Shown here: positions 16,735 through 28,308 of the stretch, piece by piece
How the letters are laid out: every line of letters starts with the position of its first letter
Numbering within the stretch: position 1 is the stretch's first letter
Assembly (NCBI RefSeq): GCF_002761755.1
Contig: NZ_PEOG01000023.1
Location: forward strand, 16,654-80,653
Direction of reading: 5' to 3'
DNA from: Roseateles chitinivorans
GTDB taxonomy: Bacteria > Pseudomonadota > Gammaproteobacteria > Burkholderiales > Burkholderiaceae_C
DNA: 64,000 nucleotides
Notes under the pieces: generated by a model
What the model was told of the DNA's origin: nothing
Seen by the model: only the letters and a program-made list of their open reading frames with translations
Databases searched by the model: none
Program-made: the position numbers and the translations under genes

Positions 16735-18675
16735 ATGAGCGACTCTTCCCACACCAGCCAGTTCGCCCTGCTGGGCCAACGCCGGTTCGCGCCCTTCTTC
16801 TGGACGCAGTTCCTCGGCGCCGGCAATGACAACCTGTTCAAGTTCGCCTTCACCGTGCTGGTGACCTACCAGCTCAGCGTCAGCTGGCTGCCGCCGGCGC
16901 AGGCCGGACTGGCCATCGGGGCCTTGTTCATCCTGCCCTTCGTGCTGTTCTCGGCCACCAGCGGGCAACTCGCCGACAAGTACGACAAGGCGCGGCTGAT
17001 GCGCTTCGTCAAGACGCTGGAGATCGTGATCATGGCCGCGGCCGCCTATGGCTTCTACGCGGTGAACGTGCCGGTGCTGCTGGGTTGCGTGTTCCTGATG
17101 GGCTTGCACTCGACGCTGTTCGGACCGGTCAAGTACGCCTATCTGCCGCAGCACCTGAACGAGCACGAGATCACCGGCGGCAACGGCATGGTCGAGATGG
17201 GCACCTTCGTGTCCATCCTGCTGGGCAACCTGGCCGGGGGGCTGCTGGTCGCGACGCCGATCGTCGGGCCGCAGCATGTGGCGATCGCCTGCGTGGTCGT
17301 GGCGGTGCTGGGCCGCGCGACGGCGCAGGCCATTCCCGCCAGCCCGTCGACCGATCCGGACCTGGTCATCAACTGGAACCCGGTCTCCGAGACCTGGCGC
17401 AACCTGAAGCTGGCGCATGGCCAGCTGGCGGTGTTCCGCTCGCTGCTGGGCATCTCCTGGATGTGGTTCTTCGGTGCGGTGTTCCTGGCCAACTTCCCGG
17501 CCTTCGCCAAGGAAGTGCTGCACGGCAACGAGCAGGTCGCGTCGCTGCTGCTGATGGTGTTTTCGGTGGGCATCGGCGTGGGCTCGCTGCTGTGCGAGGT
17601 GCTGTCGCGCCGCCATGTCGAGATCGGCCTGGTGCCACTGGGCGCGATCGGCATGAGCATCTTCGCGATCGACCTGTACTTCGCCTCGCGGGGCCTGCCG
17701 CCGTCGGCGGCGATGAGCGTCGGCAGCTTCCTGTCGCAGCATGCGCACTGGCGGGTGCTGGCCGACCTGGGCCTGCTGGCGCTGTTCGCGGGTCTCTACA
17801 GTGTGCCGATGTACGCGCTGATCCAGATGCGCGCGCAGCCGTCGCATCGCGCGCGGATCATCGCGGCCAACAACATCCTGAACGCGCTGTTCATGATCGC
17901 CAGCTCGATCCTGGCGGCCGCGCTGCTGGGCGCGGGGCTGTCGATCCCTCAGCTGTTCCTGGTGGTGGGCATCGCCAACGCGGTGGTGGCGTTCTACATC
18001 TTCCTGGTGGTGCCGGAGTACCTGCTGCGCTTCTTCGCCTTCGTGCTGTCGCGGCTGATCTACCGCTTCAAGGTGAGCGGCGACCAGCACATCCCGTCGC
18101 AGGGCGCGGCGGTGCTGGTGTGCAACCACGTCAGCTTCGTCGACGCGGTGCTGCTGATGGCCGCGAGCCCGCGGCCGATCCGATTCCTGATGGACCACCG
18201 CATCTTCCGGGTGCCGGTGCTGGGCTGGATGTTCAAGCTGGCCAAGGCGATCCCGATCGCGCCGCAGAAGGAGGATCCCGCGACCTACGAGGCCGCCTTC
18301 GCCGCGGCCCAGGCGGTGCTGGACGATGGCGAGCTGGTGGGCATCTTCCCCGAGGGCGGCCTGACGCGCGACGGCACGCTGCAGCCGTTCAAGGGCGGCG
18401 TGATGAAGCTGGTGGAGGGGCGGCCGGAGGTGCCGGTGGTGCCGATGGCGCTGCAGAACCTGTGGGGCTCGTTCTTCTCGCGCGTGGAGCAGGGGCAGGC
18501 GATGGTGCGGCCGTTCCGGCGCGGTTTCCTCAGCCGGGTGGGCCTGGTCGCCGATGCGCCGATCGCGGCGCGGGAAGTGACGCCGGAACTGCTGCGTGAG
18601 CGGGTGGCCGGGCTGCTGGGTGAACCCGACGAGCTACCGGCACGCGTCAGCGGCAGGACGCCGACGCCATCTTGA
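16735..18675 (+). CDS. MFS lysophospholipid transporter fused to 1-acylglycerol-3-phosphate acyltransferase
   Basis: A 646-residue fusion. Residues about 10-420 are an LplT-like major facilitator domain (FFWTQFLGAGNDNLFKFAFT, ATSGQLADKYDKARLMR). Residues about 435-625 are a PlsC-type acyltransferase with NHVSFVD (HX4D catalytic motif) and FPEGGLTRDG. In E. coli, LplT flips lysophospholipids and Aas, a PlsC-ligase fusion, reacylates them. Here the flippase is joined directly to PlsC and the acyl-ACP-synthetase part is absent. A role in membrane phospholipid repair is inferred. The start follows the DUF2145 stop by 58 bp. Confidence 0.9.
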   Translation: MSDSSHTSQFALLGQRRFAPFFWTQFLGAGNDNLFKFAFTVLVTYQLSVSWLPPAQAGLAIGALFILPFVLFSATSGQLADKYDKARLMRFVKTLEIVIMAAAAYGFYAVNVPVLLGCVFLMGLHSTLFGPVKYAYLPQHLNEHEITGGNGMVEMGTFVSILLGNLAGGLLVATPIVGPQHVAIACVVVAVLGRATAQAIPASPSTDPDLVINWNPVSETWRNLKLAHGQLAVFRSLLGISWMWFFGAVFLANFPAFAKEVLHGNEQVASLLLMVFSVGIGVGSLLCEVLSRRHVEIGLVPLGAIGMSIFAIDLYFASRGLPPSAAMSVGSFLSQHAHWRVLADLGLLALFAGLYSVPMYALIQMRAQPSHRARIIAANNILNALFMIASSILAAALLGAGLSIPQLFLVVGIANAVVAFYIFLVVPEYLLRFFAFVLSRLIYRFKVSGDQHIPSQGAAVLVCNHVSFVDAVLLMAASPRPIRFLMDHRIFRVPVLGWMFKLAKAIPIAPQKEDPATYEAAFAAAQAVLDDGELVGIFPEGGLTRDGTLQPFKGGVMKLVEGRPEVPVVPMALQNLWGSFFSRVEQGQAMVRPFRRGFLSRVGLVADAPIAAREVTPELLRERVAGLLGEPDELPARVSGRTPTPS

Positions 18676-18779
18676 AGTCGCTGCGCGCGGTGCGCTTGTT
18701 GGTCGCGTAAGCAGAACCGTTGTTCAGTCAGCTGGCGCGCTCGCCGTGCCTCGAGGGGGACATTCCGCCCCCGCTCGCC

Positions 18780-19307
18780 CTATCCACCAAAGTCACTTGG
18801 CCGCTTCCACCCGGAGCGGGCGTCTCGCCGCAGCAGACGTCTGATCCTGAGCTTGATCGCCCGCGCGGTGCGCCGGGCCGCACTGGCGCGGACCCAGGCA
18901 AGGAGCCCTTCCTTCCAGGTGGTCCAACGCGCGTAGAGCCGCGCGAACCAGGGCAGGGTCATCAGCGCGGGATGCGTGAGTGCGAAGATCCGTGCGACGA
19001 CGGCGGTGCCAACGACCTTCGCCAGCACGATGACGGCCAGCCCGAGCCCCGGCCTGCCGATGCCGATGAGCCACAACGCCAGCAGCTTGATCGGCAGCAG
19101 CATCAGGCCCGGCAGGAGGAACACGACGAGCGCCAGATACGGCGGCAGCCGCTGGACGACGGCCTCGAGCTGCCGCAGCACCGGCAGCCGGCCGATCGCC
19201 GCCATCGCCCGCTGCAGCGGCTCCCAGCCCCATTCCTCGAAGAGGATGGCCAGGGCCAGCAACACGCGCACCAGCCAGCGCAACGGTGCGAGCAACGACT
19301 TGAACAT
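18780..19307 (-). CDS. Hypothetical membrane protein
   Basis: A 175-residue protein without a family I recognise. It has an N-terminal hydrophobic helix (LRWLVRVLLALAILFEEWGW) and two further hydrophobic segments (LALVVFLLPGLMLLPIKLLA; LGLAVIVLAKVVGTAVVARI). A very basic C-terminal tail ends in SDFGG. The stop is TAG. A second ATG 12 bp upstream is possible. It is divergent from the TPR-sulfotransferase gene, 78 bp apart. Confidence 0.7.
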   Translation of the reverse strand: MFKSLLAPLRWLVRVLLALAILFEEWGWEPLQRAMAAIGRLPVLRQLEAVVQRLPPYLALVVFLLPGLMLLPIKLLALWLIGIGRPGLGLAVIVLAKVVGTAVVARIFALTHPALMTLPWFARLYARWTTWKEGLLAWVRASAARRTARAIKLRIRRLLRRDARSGWKRPSDFGG

Positions 19308-19385
19308 GGCCGGGATCATGCCAGGGCCGCCGCCATGGCCTGCGTGCCAGAATCGCCCGCCGCCCTCCGACGGCACAAGACCTCC

Positions 19386-20855
19386 ATGCAAGACCCCGTT
19401 TCCTCCTTGCGCGACGCTGCCGTCGACCATCTGGCGGCCGGCCGCTCGTCGCAGGCGATCGCCGCCTACGAGGCTCTGCTGCGCGTCACGCCCGGGGAGC
19501 CGGACGACTGGTTCAACCTCGCTTATCTGCAGCGGCTTCAGCGCGACTTCGAGGCCTCGCTGGCGTCCTACGATCGCGCCCGGCTGCTCGGCGCCGCCGG
19601 ACCGGAGGAGATCCATCTGAATCGGGCGGTGATCCTCGCGGAGGACCTGCGCCGCCCCGACGAAGCGATGGCGGAGCTCGAACGGGCGCTTGCGATCTCG
19701 CCGCGCTTCCTGCCGGCGCTCGTCAACCTCGGCAACCTGCATGAGCAGCGCGGCGAACGCGCCGCCGCGCTGCGCCGTTACGAGGAGGCGCTGGCCGTCG
19801 AGCCCGGGCATGCGCTGGCGCTGTCGCGCCTGGCCAATCTGCGCCGCGTCGACTCGCCCGCCGACCCCCTGATCCAGCGCCTGCGGCAGGCGCTGCGGGT
19901 GCCGGGTCGCCATCCGGCGGAGCAGGCCGATCTGGCCTACGCGCTGGGCAAGGGGCTCGACGACGCCGGCGCGTACGACGATGCCTTCGCCGCCTACGGA
20001 CTCGCCAACCAGGCCGCACGCCACAGCCATGGCCGCACGCCGCTGCGCTATGACCGGGAGGCGCATGAGCGGCTGGTCGACGCGCTGATCCGACAGTCGC
20101 GCCAGCCGGCTCCGGCGGCCGTGGTCGCCACACCGGCGCCATCGGTCTTCGTCTGCGGCATGTTCCGATCGGGCTCGACGCTGATCGAGCAGATCCTCGG
20201 CAGCCATCCCGACGTGACTCCCGGTGGGGAGATCGATCTGCTGCCCGAACTTGCCCACCGCCAGTTCCTCCCACGGCTGTCCCAGCCGGACCGGCCGCTG
20301 TCCGCGGAACTCGCAGACCGGATGCGCCGCGAGTACCGCGATGGCGTCGCCCTGCGCTTTCCCGATGCGGCGCTGCTCACCGACAAGCGGCCGGACAACT
20401 TCCTGTTCGTCGGACTGATCAAGCAGCTGTTTCCCGGCGCGAAGATCCTGCACACGCGTCGCGCGGCGTTGGACAACTGCCTGTCGGTGTTCTTCCTGCA
20501 CCTCGGGCCGTCGATGCCCTATGCGCTGGACCTGGGCGATATCGCCCACTGGTACGGCCAGTACCGCAAGTTGATGGCGCATTGGCAGTCGCTCTATGGC
20601 GACGACATTCACGACGTTGACTACGACGCGTTGGTCACCGATCCGCGTCCGCAGATCGAAGCCGCGCTGGCGCATGTCGGCCTGGGCTGGCACGACGCCT
20701 GTCTGGACTTCCACACGAGCAAGTCGACCGTCGCGACACCGAGCAACTGGCAGGTTCGGCAGCCGCTGTACCAGCGCTCCTCCGGTCGGTGGCGGAATTA
20801 CGAACGCCACCTCGGCGCGTTGCGCACCGCGCTCGGGCACTTCGCCGGCGAATGA
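19386..20855 (+). CDS. TPR-repeat sulfotransferase
   Basis: A 489-residue protein. Tetratricopeptide repeats fill about residues 10-210 (WFNLAYLQRLQRDFEASLAS, ALVNLGNLHEQRGERAAALR). A sulfotransferase domain follows: GMFRSGSTLIEQ at 258-269 is the 5'-phosphosulfate-binding loop and HTRRAALDNCLSVFF at 356-370 the 3'-phosphate-binding region for PAPS. It probably transfers sulfate to a glycan or protein bound through the TPRs; the acceptor is unknown. There is no signal peptide. The convergent gene cysC, which makes PAPS, ends 7 bp after this gene. Confidence 0.88.
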   Translation: MQDPVSSLRDAAVDHLAAGRSSQAIAAYEALLRVTPGEPDDWFNLAYLQRLQRDFEASLASYDRARLLGAAGPEEIHLNRAVILAEDLRRPDEAMAELERALAISPRFLPALVNLGNLHEQRGERAAALRRYEEALAVEPGHALALSRLANLRRVDSPADPLIQRLRQALRVPGRHPAEQADLAYALGKGLDDAGAYDDAFAAYGLANQAARHSHGRTPLRYDREAHERLVDALIRQSRQPAPAAVVATPAPSVFVCGMFRSGSTLIEQILGSHPDVTPGGEIDLLPELAHRQFLPRLSQPDRPLSAELADRMRREYRDGVALRFPDAALLTDKRPDNFLFVGLIKQLFPGAKILHTRRAALDNCLSVFFLHLGPSMPYALDLGDIAHWYGQYRKLMAHWQSLYGDDIHDVDYDALVTDPRPQIEAALAHVGLGWHDACLDFHTSKSTVATPSNWQVRQPLYQRSSGRWRNYERHLGALRTALGHFAGE

Positions 20856-20862
20856 ACGGTGC

Positions 20863-21465
20863 TCAGGCGCCGAAGATGCCGGCTTCGCGCAGCCGTTCGA
20901 GCACCGCGTCAGCAGCCTGGTCGGGCGTCACGGCGGCGGTGCGCAGGAGCAGTTCCGGTTCCACGGGCGGCTCGTACGGAGAGTCGATGCCGGTGAAGTC
21001 CTTCAGCAGCCCGGCCCGCGCCTTGCGGTAGAGGCCTTTCGGGTCTCGCTGCTCCGCCACCTCCAGCGGCACGTCGACGTGCACCTCGAAGAACTCACCA
21101 GGCGCAAAGCGCTCGCGCACCGCCTGACGATCCGCCCGGAACGGCGAGATCAACGCGACGATCACGATCAGCCCCGCGTCAGCCATGAGGCGCGCCACCT
21201 CGCCGACACGACGGATGTTCTCGACGCGGTCCGCGGCGGCGAAGCCAAGGTCGCGGTTGAGCCCTCCGCGCAACAGATCGCCGTCGAGCAGGTAGGTGTG
21301 CAGCCCGCGCGCATGCAGACGCTGCTCAAGCCGGTCCGCCACCGTCGACTTGCCTGCGCCGGACAGGCCCGTCAGCCAGACGACGGCGGGGCGATGGCCC
21401 TTGAGCAGGCCCCGCGCGGCACGATCCACCTGCAGCTGCGGGGCGAGAGGCAGCGGGACGCTCAT
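20863..21465 (-). CDS. cysC: Adenylyl-sulfate kinase
   Basis: A 200-residue kinase that phosphorylates APS to [13 protein letters not shown] at about 33-41 is the P-loop, [15 protein letters not shown] the APS-binding segment, and [12 protein letters not shown] the loop with the conserved serine. Length is standard for stand-alone CysC. It follows tgt by 11 bp on the same strand and is probably co-transcribed with it. It converges on the PAPS-using sulfotransferase gene, which suggests that it supplies donor for sulfation rather than assimilation. No cysD, cysN or cysH is nearby. Confidence 0.94.
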   Translation of the reverse strand: MSVPLPLAPQLQVDRAARGLLKGHRPAVVWLTGLSGAGKSTVADRLEQRLHARGLHTYLLDGDLLRGGLNRDLGFAAADRVENIRRVGEVARLMADAGLIVIVALISPFRADRQAVRERFAPGEFFEVHVDVPLEVAEQRDPKGLYRKARAGLLKDFTGIDSPYEPPVEPELLLRTAAVTPDQAADAVLERLREAGIFGA

Positions 21466-21476
21466 CGGGCGAGCCC

Positions 21477-23496
<2,020 letters not shown>

Positions 23497-23535
23497 GCGC
23501 GAGGGCATGAGCGGCGGGCCGCGACAATCGCGTCC

Positions 23536-24132
23536 ATGCCCTCGAGTCTCGCCGCCCCGGTCCACGCCGAACTGATCATCAAGAAGAGCCGCTTCATCGG
23601 CTGCGTGGAGGCCGTGCCCGACCGGGCCGCCGCGCTGGCGCGCGTCGCGCGACTCCGCGCCGAGCACCCCGGCGCCGCGCATGTCTGCTGGGCGCTGATG
23701 GCAGGCGGCCAGTCCGCCGCCAACGACGACGGCGAACCGGGCGGCACCGCCGGCCGGCCGATGCTCGAGGTGCTCCGGCACCAGGACCTGGACGGCGTGC
23801 TGGCGACGGTGGTGCGCTACTTCGGCGGCGTGAAGCTCGGCGCGGGCGGCCTGGTTCGCGCGTACACCGACGCCATCGCGCAGGCGCTGCTGAAGGCGGA
23901 GAAGGTCCCGGTGGTCCGGCTGCGCACGCTGCGCTGCACCCTGCCCTATGCGCAGGAAGGGCTGCTGCGCCGCGAGGCAGAGAAGGCGGGCGCCGAGCTC
24001 GTGGAAGTGGCCCATGGGGCGCTCGTCGAGGTCACGCTGCGGCTGCCTGACGCTGTGGCCGCGGCATTCGTCGCGGGCTTGAACGAGGCGGGGCAGGGGC
24101 GGATCGGCTGGCTCAAGTCCGAGGGCGGCTAG
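23536..24132 (+). CDS. YigZ/IMPACT family protein
   Basis: A 198-residue protein of the UPF0029/IMPACT family. KKSRFIGCVEAV opens the N-terminal domain. The conserved AANDDGEPGGTAGRPMLEVL and VVRYFGGVKLGAGGLVRAY motifs follow, and the C-terminal DUF1949 ferredoxin-like domain starts near RTLRCTLPYA. Length matches E. coli YigZ. Cellular role is poorly known; relatives bind nucleic acid or translation factors. Its stop codon overlaps the stop of the decayed fragment on the other strand. Confidence 0.93.
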   Translation: MPSSLAAPVHAELIIKKSRFIGCVEAVPDRAAALARVARLRAEHPGAAHVCWALMAGGQSAANDDGEPGGTAGRPMLEVLRHQDLDGVLATVVRYFGGVKLGAGGLVRAYTDAIAQALLKAEKVPVVRLRTLRCTLPYAQEGLLRREAEKAGAELVEVAHGALVEVTLRLPDAVAAAFVAGLNEAGQGRIGWLKSEGG

Positions 24133-24320
24133 CCGGCCGCCACGCAGCGGCGCACGTTGGCCTCCACGGCGGTCGCGATCGACTTGCGCGTCGCGCGGCG
24201 GACGCCCTCCGCGTCCAGCGCCGGCTCGAGTTCTTGCGCGGCCTCACACATCGCGTCGATCGTCTGCGCGGCCACGCTGTCAGCGATGTCGTGCGCTCGC
24301 GCCAGTTGGAGTGGAGGATT
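24129..24320 (-). pseudogene. Possible 3' remnant of a hipA-like toxin gene
   Basis: An open stretch ending with AVEANVRRCVAAG and a stop at 24129. It continues a coding pattern (LARAHDIADSVAAQTIDAM, then AAQELEPALDAEGVRRATRK) that cannot begin with its own start and signal. It lies immediately downstream of, and in a different frame from, the HipB-like gene. The final HipB codons are read out of frame through this sequence, as expected if an internal deletion removed most of a partner gene. Assigning it to HipA rests on position more than on motifs, so confidence is low. Confidence 0.35.
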
Positions 24321-24621
24321 TGCGGCTCCTGGCCCGCTGACGTGGAGGCTCGTCGAGGCGCTCAAGGTCAGCAATGCTGAGCGTCTCCCTGGGCTTGAAC
24401 GAATCACCGAGTTCATTGATCAGCGACAGGGCCTGCAGCACCTTCACCATCGACGACACGGTGGCATTGCCGCCGGACTCGAGGTGCTTGACGGCATTCA
24501 AGGCAATTCCCGCGCGCCTGGCCAACTCCTGCTGGGTCCAACCTCGTCGCAACCGGTGGTGGCGCAGCCGAGCGCCGATCTCGCCCTGGATCTGCCCTGC
24601 GGAAGCCAGTCTGAAGTCCAT
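24280..24621 (-). CDS. HipB-like XRE-family antitoxin/regulator, C-terminus probably altered
   Basis: A 113-residue Cro/C1-type HTH protein. IGARLRHHRLRRGWTQQELA, RRAGIALNAVKHLESG and ATVSSMVKVLQALSL form the HTH at about 14-70. The following LGDSFKPRETLSIADLERL and PRQRAR are typical of HipB-like antitoxins. The last 12 or so residues look foreign and overlap the remnant downstream in another frame. A dedicated toxin gene is missing. The gene starts only 13 bp from the candidate -10 element. Confidence 0.75.
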   Translation of the reverse strand: MDFRLASAGQIQGEIGARLRHHRLRRGWTQQELARRAGIALNAVKHLESGGNATVSSMVKVLQALSLINELGDSFKPRETLSIADLERLDEPPRQRARSRKSSTPTGASARHR

Positions 24622-24690
24622 GTGATATTGGCCTTTATAGAGACCGTAAACCGATATTTTTGTCGCTTAGCGTACTCTAAAAGGGCCACT
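24622..24690 (-). promoter_or_regulatory. AT-rich promoter/operator region of the HipB-like gene
   Basis: This stretch is far richer in A and T than its surroundings. It contains TATAAA on the minus strand (24634-24639) as a possible -10 element and two direct copies of GATATT (24623-24628 and 24652-24657). The leader would be very short and I see no Shine-Dalgarno sequence, so the transcript may be nearly leaderless. The low GC supports acquisition from elsewhere. Confidence 0.4.
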
Positions 24691-24726
24691 ATGCAACGGG
24701 AACGTCTACTCAGGGCCACCTATTGA

Positions 24727-26181
<1,455 letters not shown>

Positions 26182-26237
26182 TCCGGCGGGCCCTGACGGG
26201 TCCGTTGCTTCGGGACCGGCCGCGCGGGCCGGAAAGC

Positions 26238-26267
26238 AAAAAGCCGCTGAGCGATCAGCGGCTTTTT
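26238..26267. terminator. Bidirectional rho-independent terminator
   Basis: AAAAAGCCGCTGA pairs perfectly with TCAGCGGCTTTTT around a GCGA tetraloop. A T-tract exists on both strands. It ends argG and also the convergent PEP-CTERM gene. Confidence 0.9.
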
Positions 26268-26302
26268 CTTCGTGAGCGCGACGCCCGGTGGGCGTCCGGA
26301 CC

Positions 26303-26977
26303 TCAACTGCGGCGGCGACGCGCCACGAAGCCCAGCGCGCCCAGGCCGGCCAGCATCAGCGCGTAGCTGTGCGGCTCCGGCACCGACGGCGCGATCGTCG
26401 CGTTGACGTTGGAGCTCAGGAACTCGGCGCGCAGACCGGTGAAGTTGTAGGTGCGGTCGACGGTGTCGGTGACGACGAACTGCAGCGTGTTCACGCCCGC
26501 CAGGAAACCGCTCGAGGCCGCGAACGAGGTCCAGCCGGCATAGCCGCGCTCGCTGGAGATCGTCGAGATCACATTCCCGTTGAGCAGCAGCACGCCCTTG
26601 TTGTCCGCCGCCCACTGGCCGCTGAACGAGGCGCTGCTGGCGTCGAAGCCGGTCAGGTCGAAGCTCAGCGACCAGGTGAAGGTCGAGTTCGAGGTCGGGC
26701 TGTAGTTCGTGTTCTGGTTGGCGCCGGGGATCAGCCACGAGGAGCTGGCCGTGTTGGCGAGCCAGCTCGGGAACGGATCCAGGCTGCCGTTGCTGACGAT
26801 GCCGTTGCCGGTCAGGCCGGCCGCGTTGCCGATCGCGCTGAACGAGTAGTGGCTGTCGGTGCTGCCGGCGGCCAGGCCGGCACCGGTGTTCACCAGTCCG
26901 CCGATGGCGGTGGCGGCGGCGAGGCCGCTGAACAGCGTGGCGGCCACAGCGATGGAAGTACGAACGAACAGCGTCAT
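26303..26977 (-). CDS. PEP-CTERM sorting domain protein
   Basis: A 224-residue exported protein with a signal peptide ending near GLAAATA. The body is rich in Ser, Thr, Asn and Gly and looks like a beta-sandwich secreted protein. The C-terminus has the full PEP-CTERM tripartite signal: VPEPHSYALM motif, hydrophobic helix (LAGLGALGFV) and Arg cluster (ARRRRS). Such proteins are cut and sorted by exosortase EpsH/XrtA types, commonly into extracellular matrix. The start MTLFVRT is that of the signal peptide; upstream codons are non-coding leader. Confidence 0.88.
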   Translation of the reverse strand: MTLFVRTSIAVAATLFSGLAAATAIGGLVNTGAGLAAGSTDSHYSFSAIGNAAGLTGNGIVSNGSLDPFPSWLANTASSSWLIPGANQNTNYSPTSNSTFTWSLSFDLTGFDASSASFSGQWAADNKGVLLLNGNVISTISSERGYAGWTSFAASSGFLAGVNTLQFVVTDTVDRTYNFTGLRAEFLSSNVNATIAPSVPEPHSYALMLAGLGALGFVARRRRS

Positions 26978-27041
26978 GCCAGATCCCGAGCGGTGAGTAG
27001 GTCTTGTGCTGGCGATTTTCCCTAAAGCTAGGGATTCACAA

Positions 27042-27061
27042 CCCCCCGTGGGCGCGGGGGG
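27042..27061 (-). terminator. GC-rich hairpin downstream of the ECF41 sigma factor gene
   Basis: CCCCCCG at 27042-27048 pairs with CGGGGGG at 27055-27061 around a 6-nt loop, about 64 bp past the stop of the sigma factor gene. There is no clear T-tract, so it may be only a structural 3' end. It also lies in the upstream region of the PEP-CTERM gene. Confidence 0.4.
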
Positions 27062-27124
27062 ACACCACAGTCCAGATCGGGGGTCGGGACTTGCGTCACG
27101 CCCCATGCGGGCGCCCCCCGCCCT

Positions 27125-28183
27125 TCAGGGGGTCGTGCCCGCACCGATGTCGGGCGGCGCGGACGGATCCGGTGCGGGCGTCGCGAGCGGGTCGATGCGT
27201 GGCAGGTGGCCCAGCTTGTCCGGATTGCGCTGGACATAGATCGCGCTGATGCGGCCAGGCGCCGTCGCGGGTCGCAGCGCCACCGTCTGGATCGGCTCGC
27301 CGGCGGTGTCGTAGACGATGTAGCCCGGCAGTCCGTTGACCTGCGCCGGGCGCACCCGCCAGTCGCGGCTGGTGCGCATCCGGACGAAGCCGACGAAGGT
27401 CCGCGCCACCAGCGCGCCGCCCTCGAGCATCCGCGGCACCGCGGACACCTTGCCGCCGCCATCGGCCAGCAGCACCGCATCGTCGGTCAGCACGCGGGCC
27501 AGGCCCTCGACGTCGAAGGACTGCAGCGCCCCCATGAAGGCCTGGAACAGGCGCTGGCGTTCTTCGTCCTCGACCTCGTGGCGGGCGTAGTCCGCCTTGA
27601 CATGCTGCCGCGCCCGACTCGCCAACTGGCGGCAGGCCGCGGCACTGCGCCCCAGGCGGCGCGCGATCTCGTCGAAGTCCAGTTCGAAGACCTCATGCAG
27701 CAGGAAGGCCGCCCGCTCCAGCGGCGACAGCCGCTCCAGCGTCAGCATGAAGGCCACCGACACGTCCTGGGCGAACTCGGCCTGCACCTCGGGGCTGGGC
27801 GACCAGTCGCTGGCCTCGTCGACCAGGGGCTCGGGCAGCCAGACACCGACGTACTGCTCGCGGCGCGCCGCCGCCGACTGCAGCCGGTCCAGGCAGAGGT
27901 TGGTCACCAGGCGCGACAGAAAGGCCCCCACATGCCGCACCGCGGTCTCGTCGACGTCGGCCCAGCGCAGCCAGGCTTCCTGGACGATGTCCTCGGCCTC
28001 GGCGCGGGATCCCAGCATCCGGTAGGCGAGCGCGCGCAGCGGGCGCGCATGGTCGCGGTCGAAGCGCAGCGCGCGGGCGGCGGCGGACAGGTCCGGCCTC
28101 GGCTGGCCGTCCGGCCGGGTCTGGGCGGCGGAATCGAGCGTGGCGCCGGGCGGAGGGCCGGCCGAGGCATCGGAAGGGGGCAT
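27125..28183 (-). CDS. ECF41-type RNA polymerase sigma factor with C-terminal SnoaL-like domain
   Basis: A 352-residue sigma factor. Region 2 (LRALAYRMLGSRAEAEDIVQEAWLRW) and region 4 (RLSPLERAAFLLHEVFELDFDEIARRLG) are followed by a SnoaL/NTF2-like domain carrying the ECF41 marks DGGGKVSA, NGLPGYIVY and NPDKL. In this group the fused C-terminal domain takes the place of an anti-sigma factor. ECF41 genes usually adjoin a gene for a carboxymuconolactone decarboxylase, oxidoreductase or epimerase, which is their main target; none is adjacent here. The GTP-independent start MPPSDAS is the only in-frame ATG near the N-terminus. Confidence 0.92.
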   Translation of the reverse strand: MPPSDASAGPPPGATLDSAAQTRPDGQPRPDLSAAARALRFDRDHARPLRALAYRMLGSRAEAEDIVQEAWLRWADVDETAVRHVGAFLSRLVTNLCLDRLQSAAARREQYVGVWLPEPLVDEASDWSPSPEVQAEFAQDVSVAFMLTLERLSPLERAAFLLHEVFELDFDEIARRLGRSAAACRQLASRARQHVKADYARHEVEDEERQRLFQAFMGALQSFDVEGLARVLTDDAVLLADGGGKVSAVPRMLEGGALVARTFVGFVRMRTSRDWRVRPAQVNGLPGYIVYDTAGEPIQTVALRPATAPGRISAIYVQRNPDKLGHLPRIDPLATPAPDPSAPPDIGAGTTP

Positions 28184-28308
28184 GGCGGATGGTCCGTTGT
28201 CGTCTTGCTCACAAGACGACGCAGCCTAGCCGTTCGTGACATCGGCCGGAAGCGCCCCGGCGCGGGACGCCGCCCCAACGAGGCCGGCGGAGCCGGCCGG
28301 CGCGCGGC

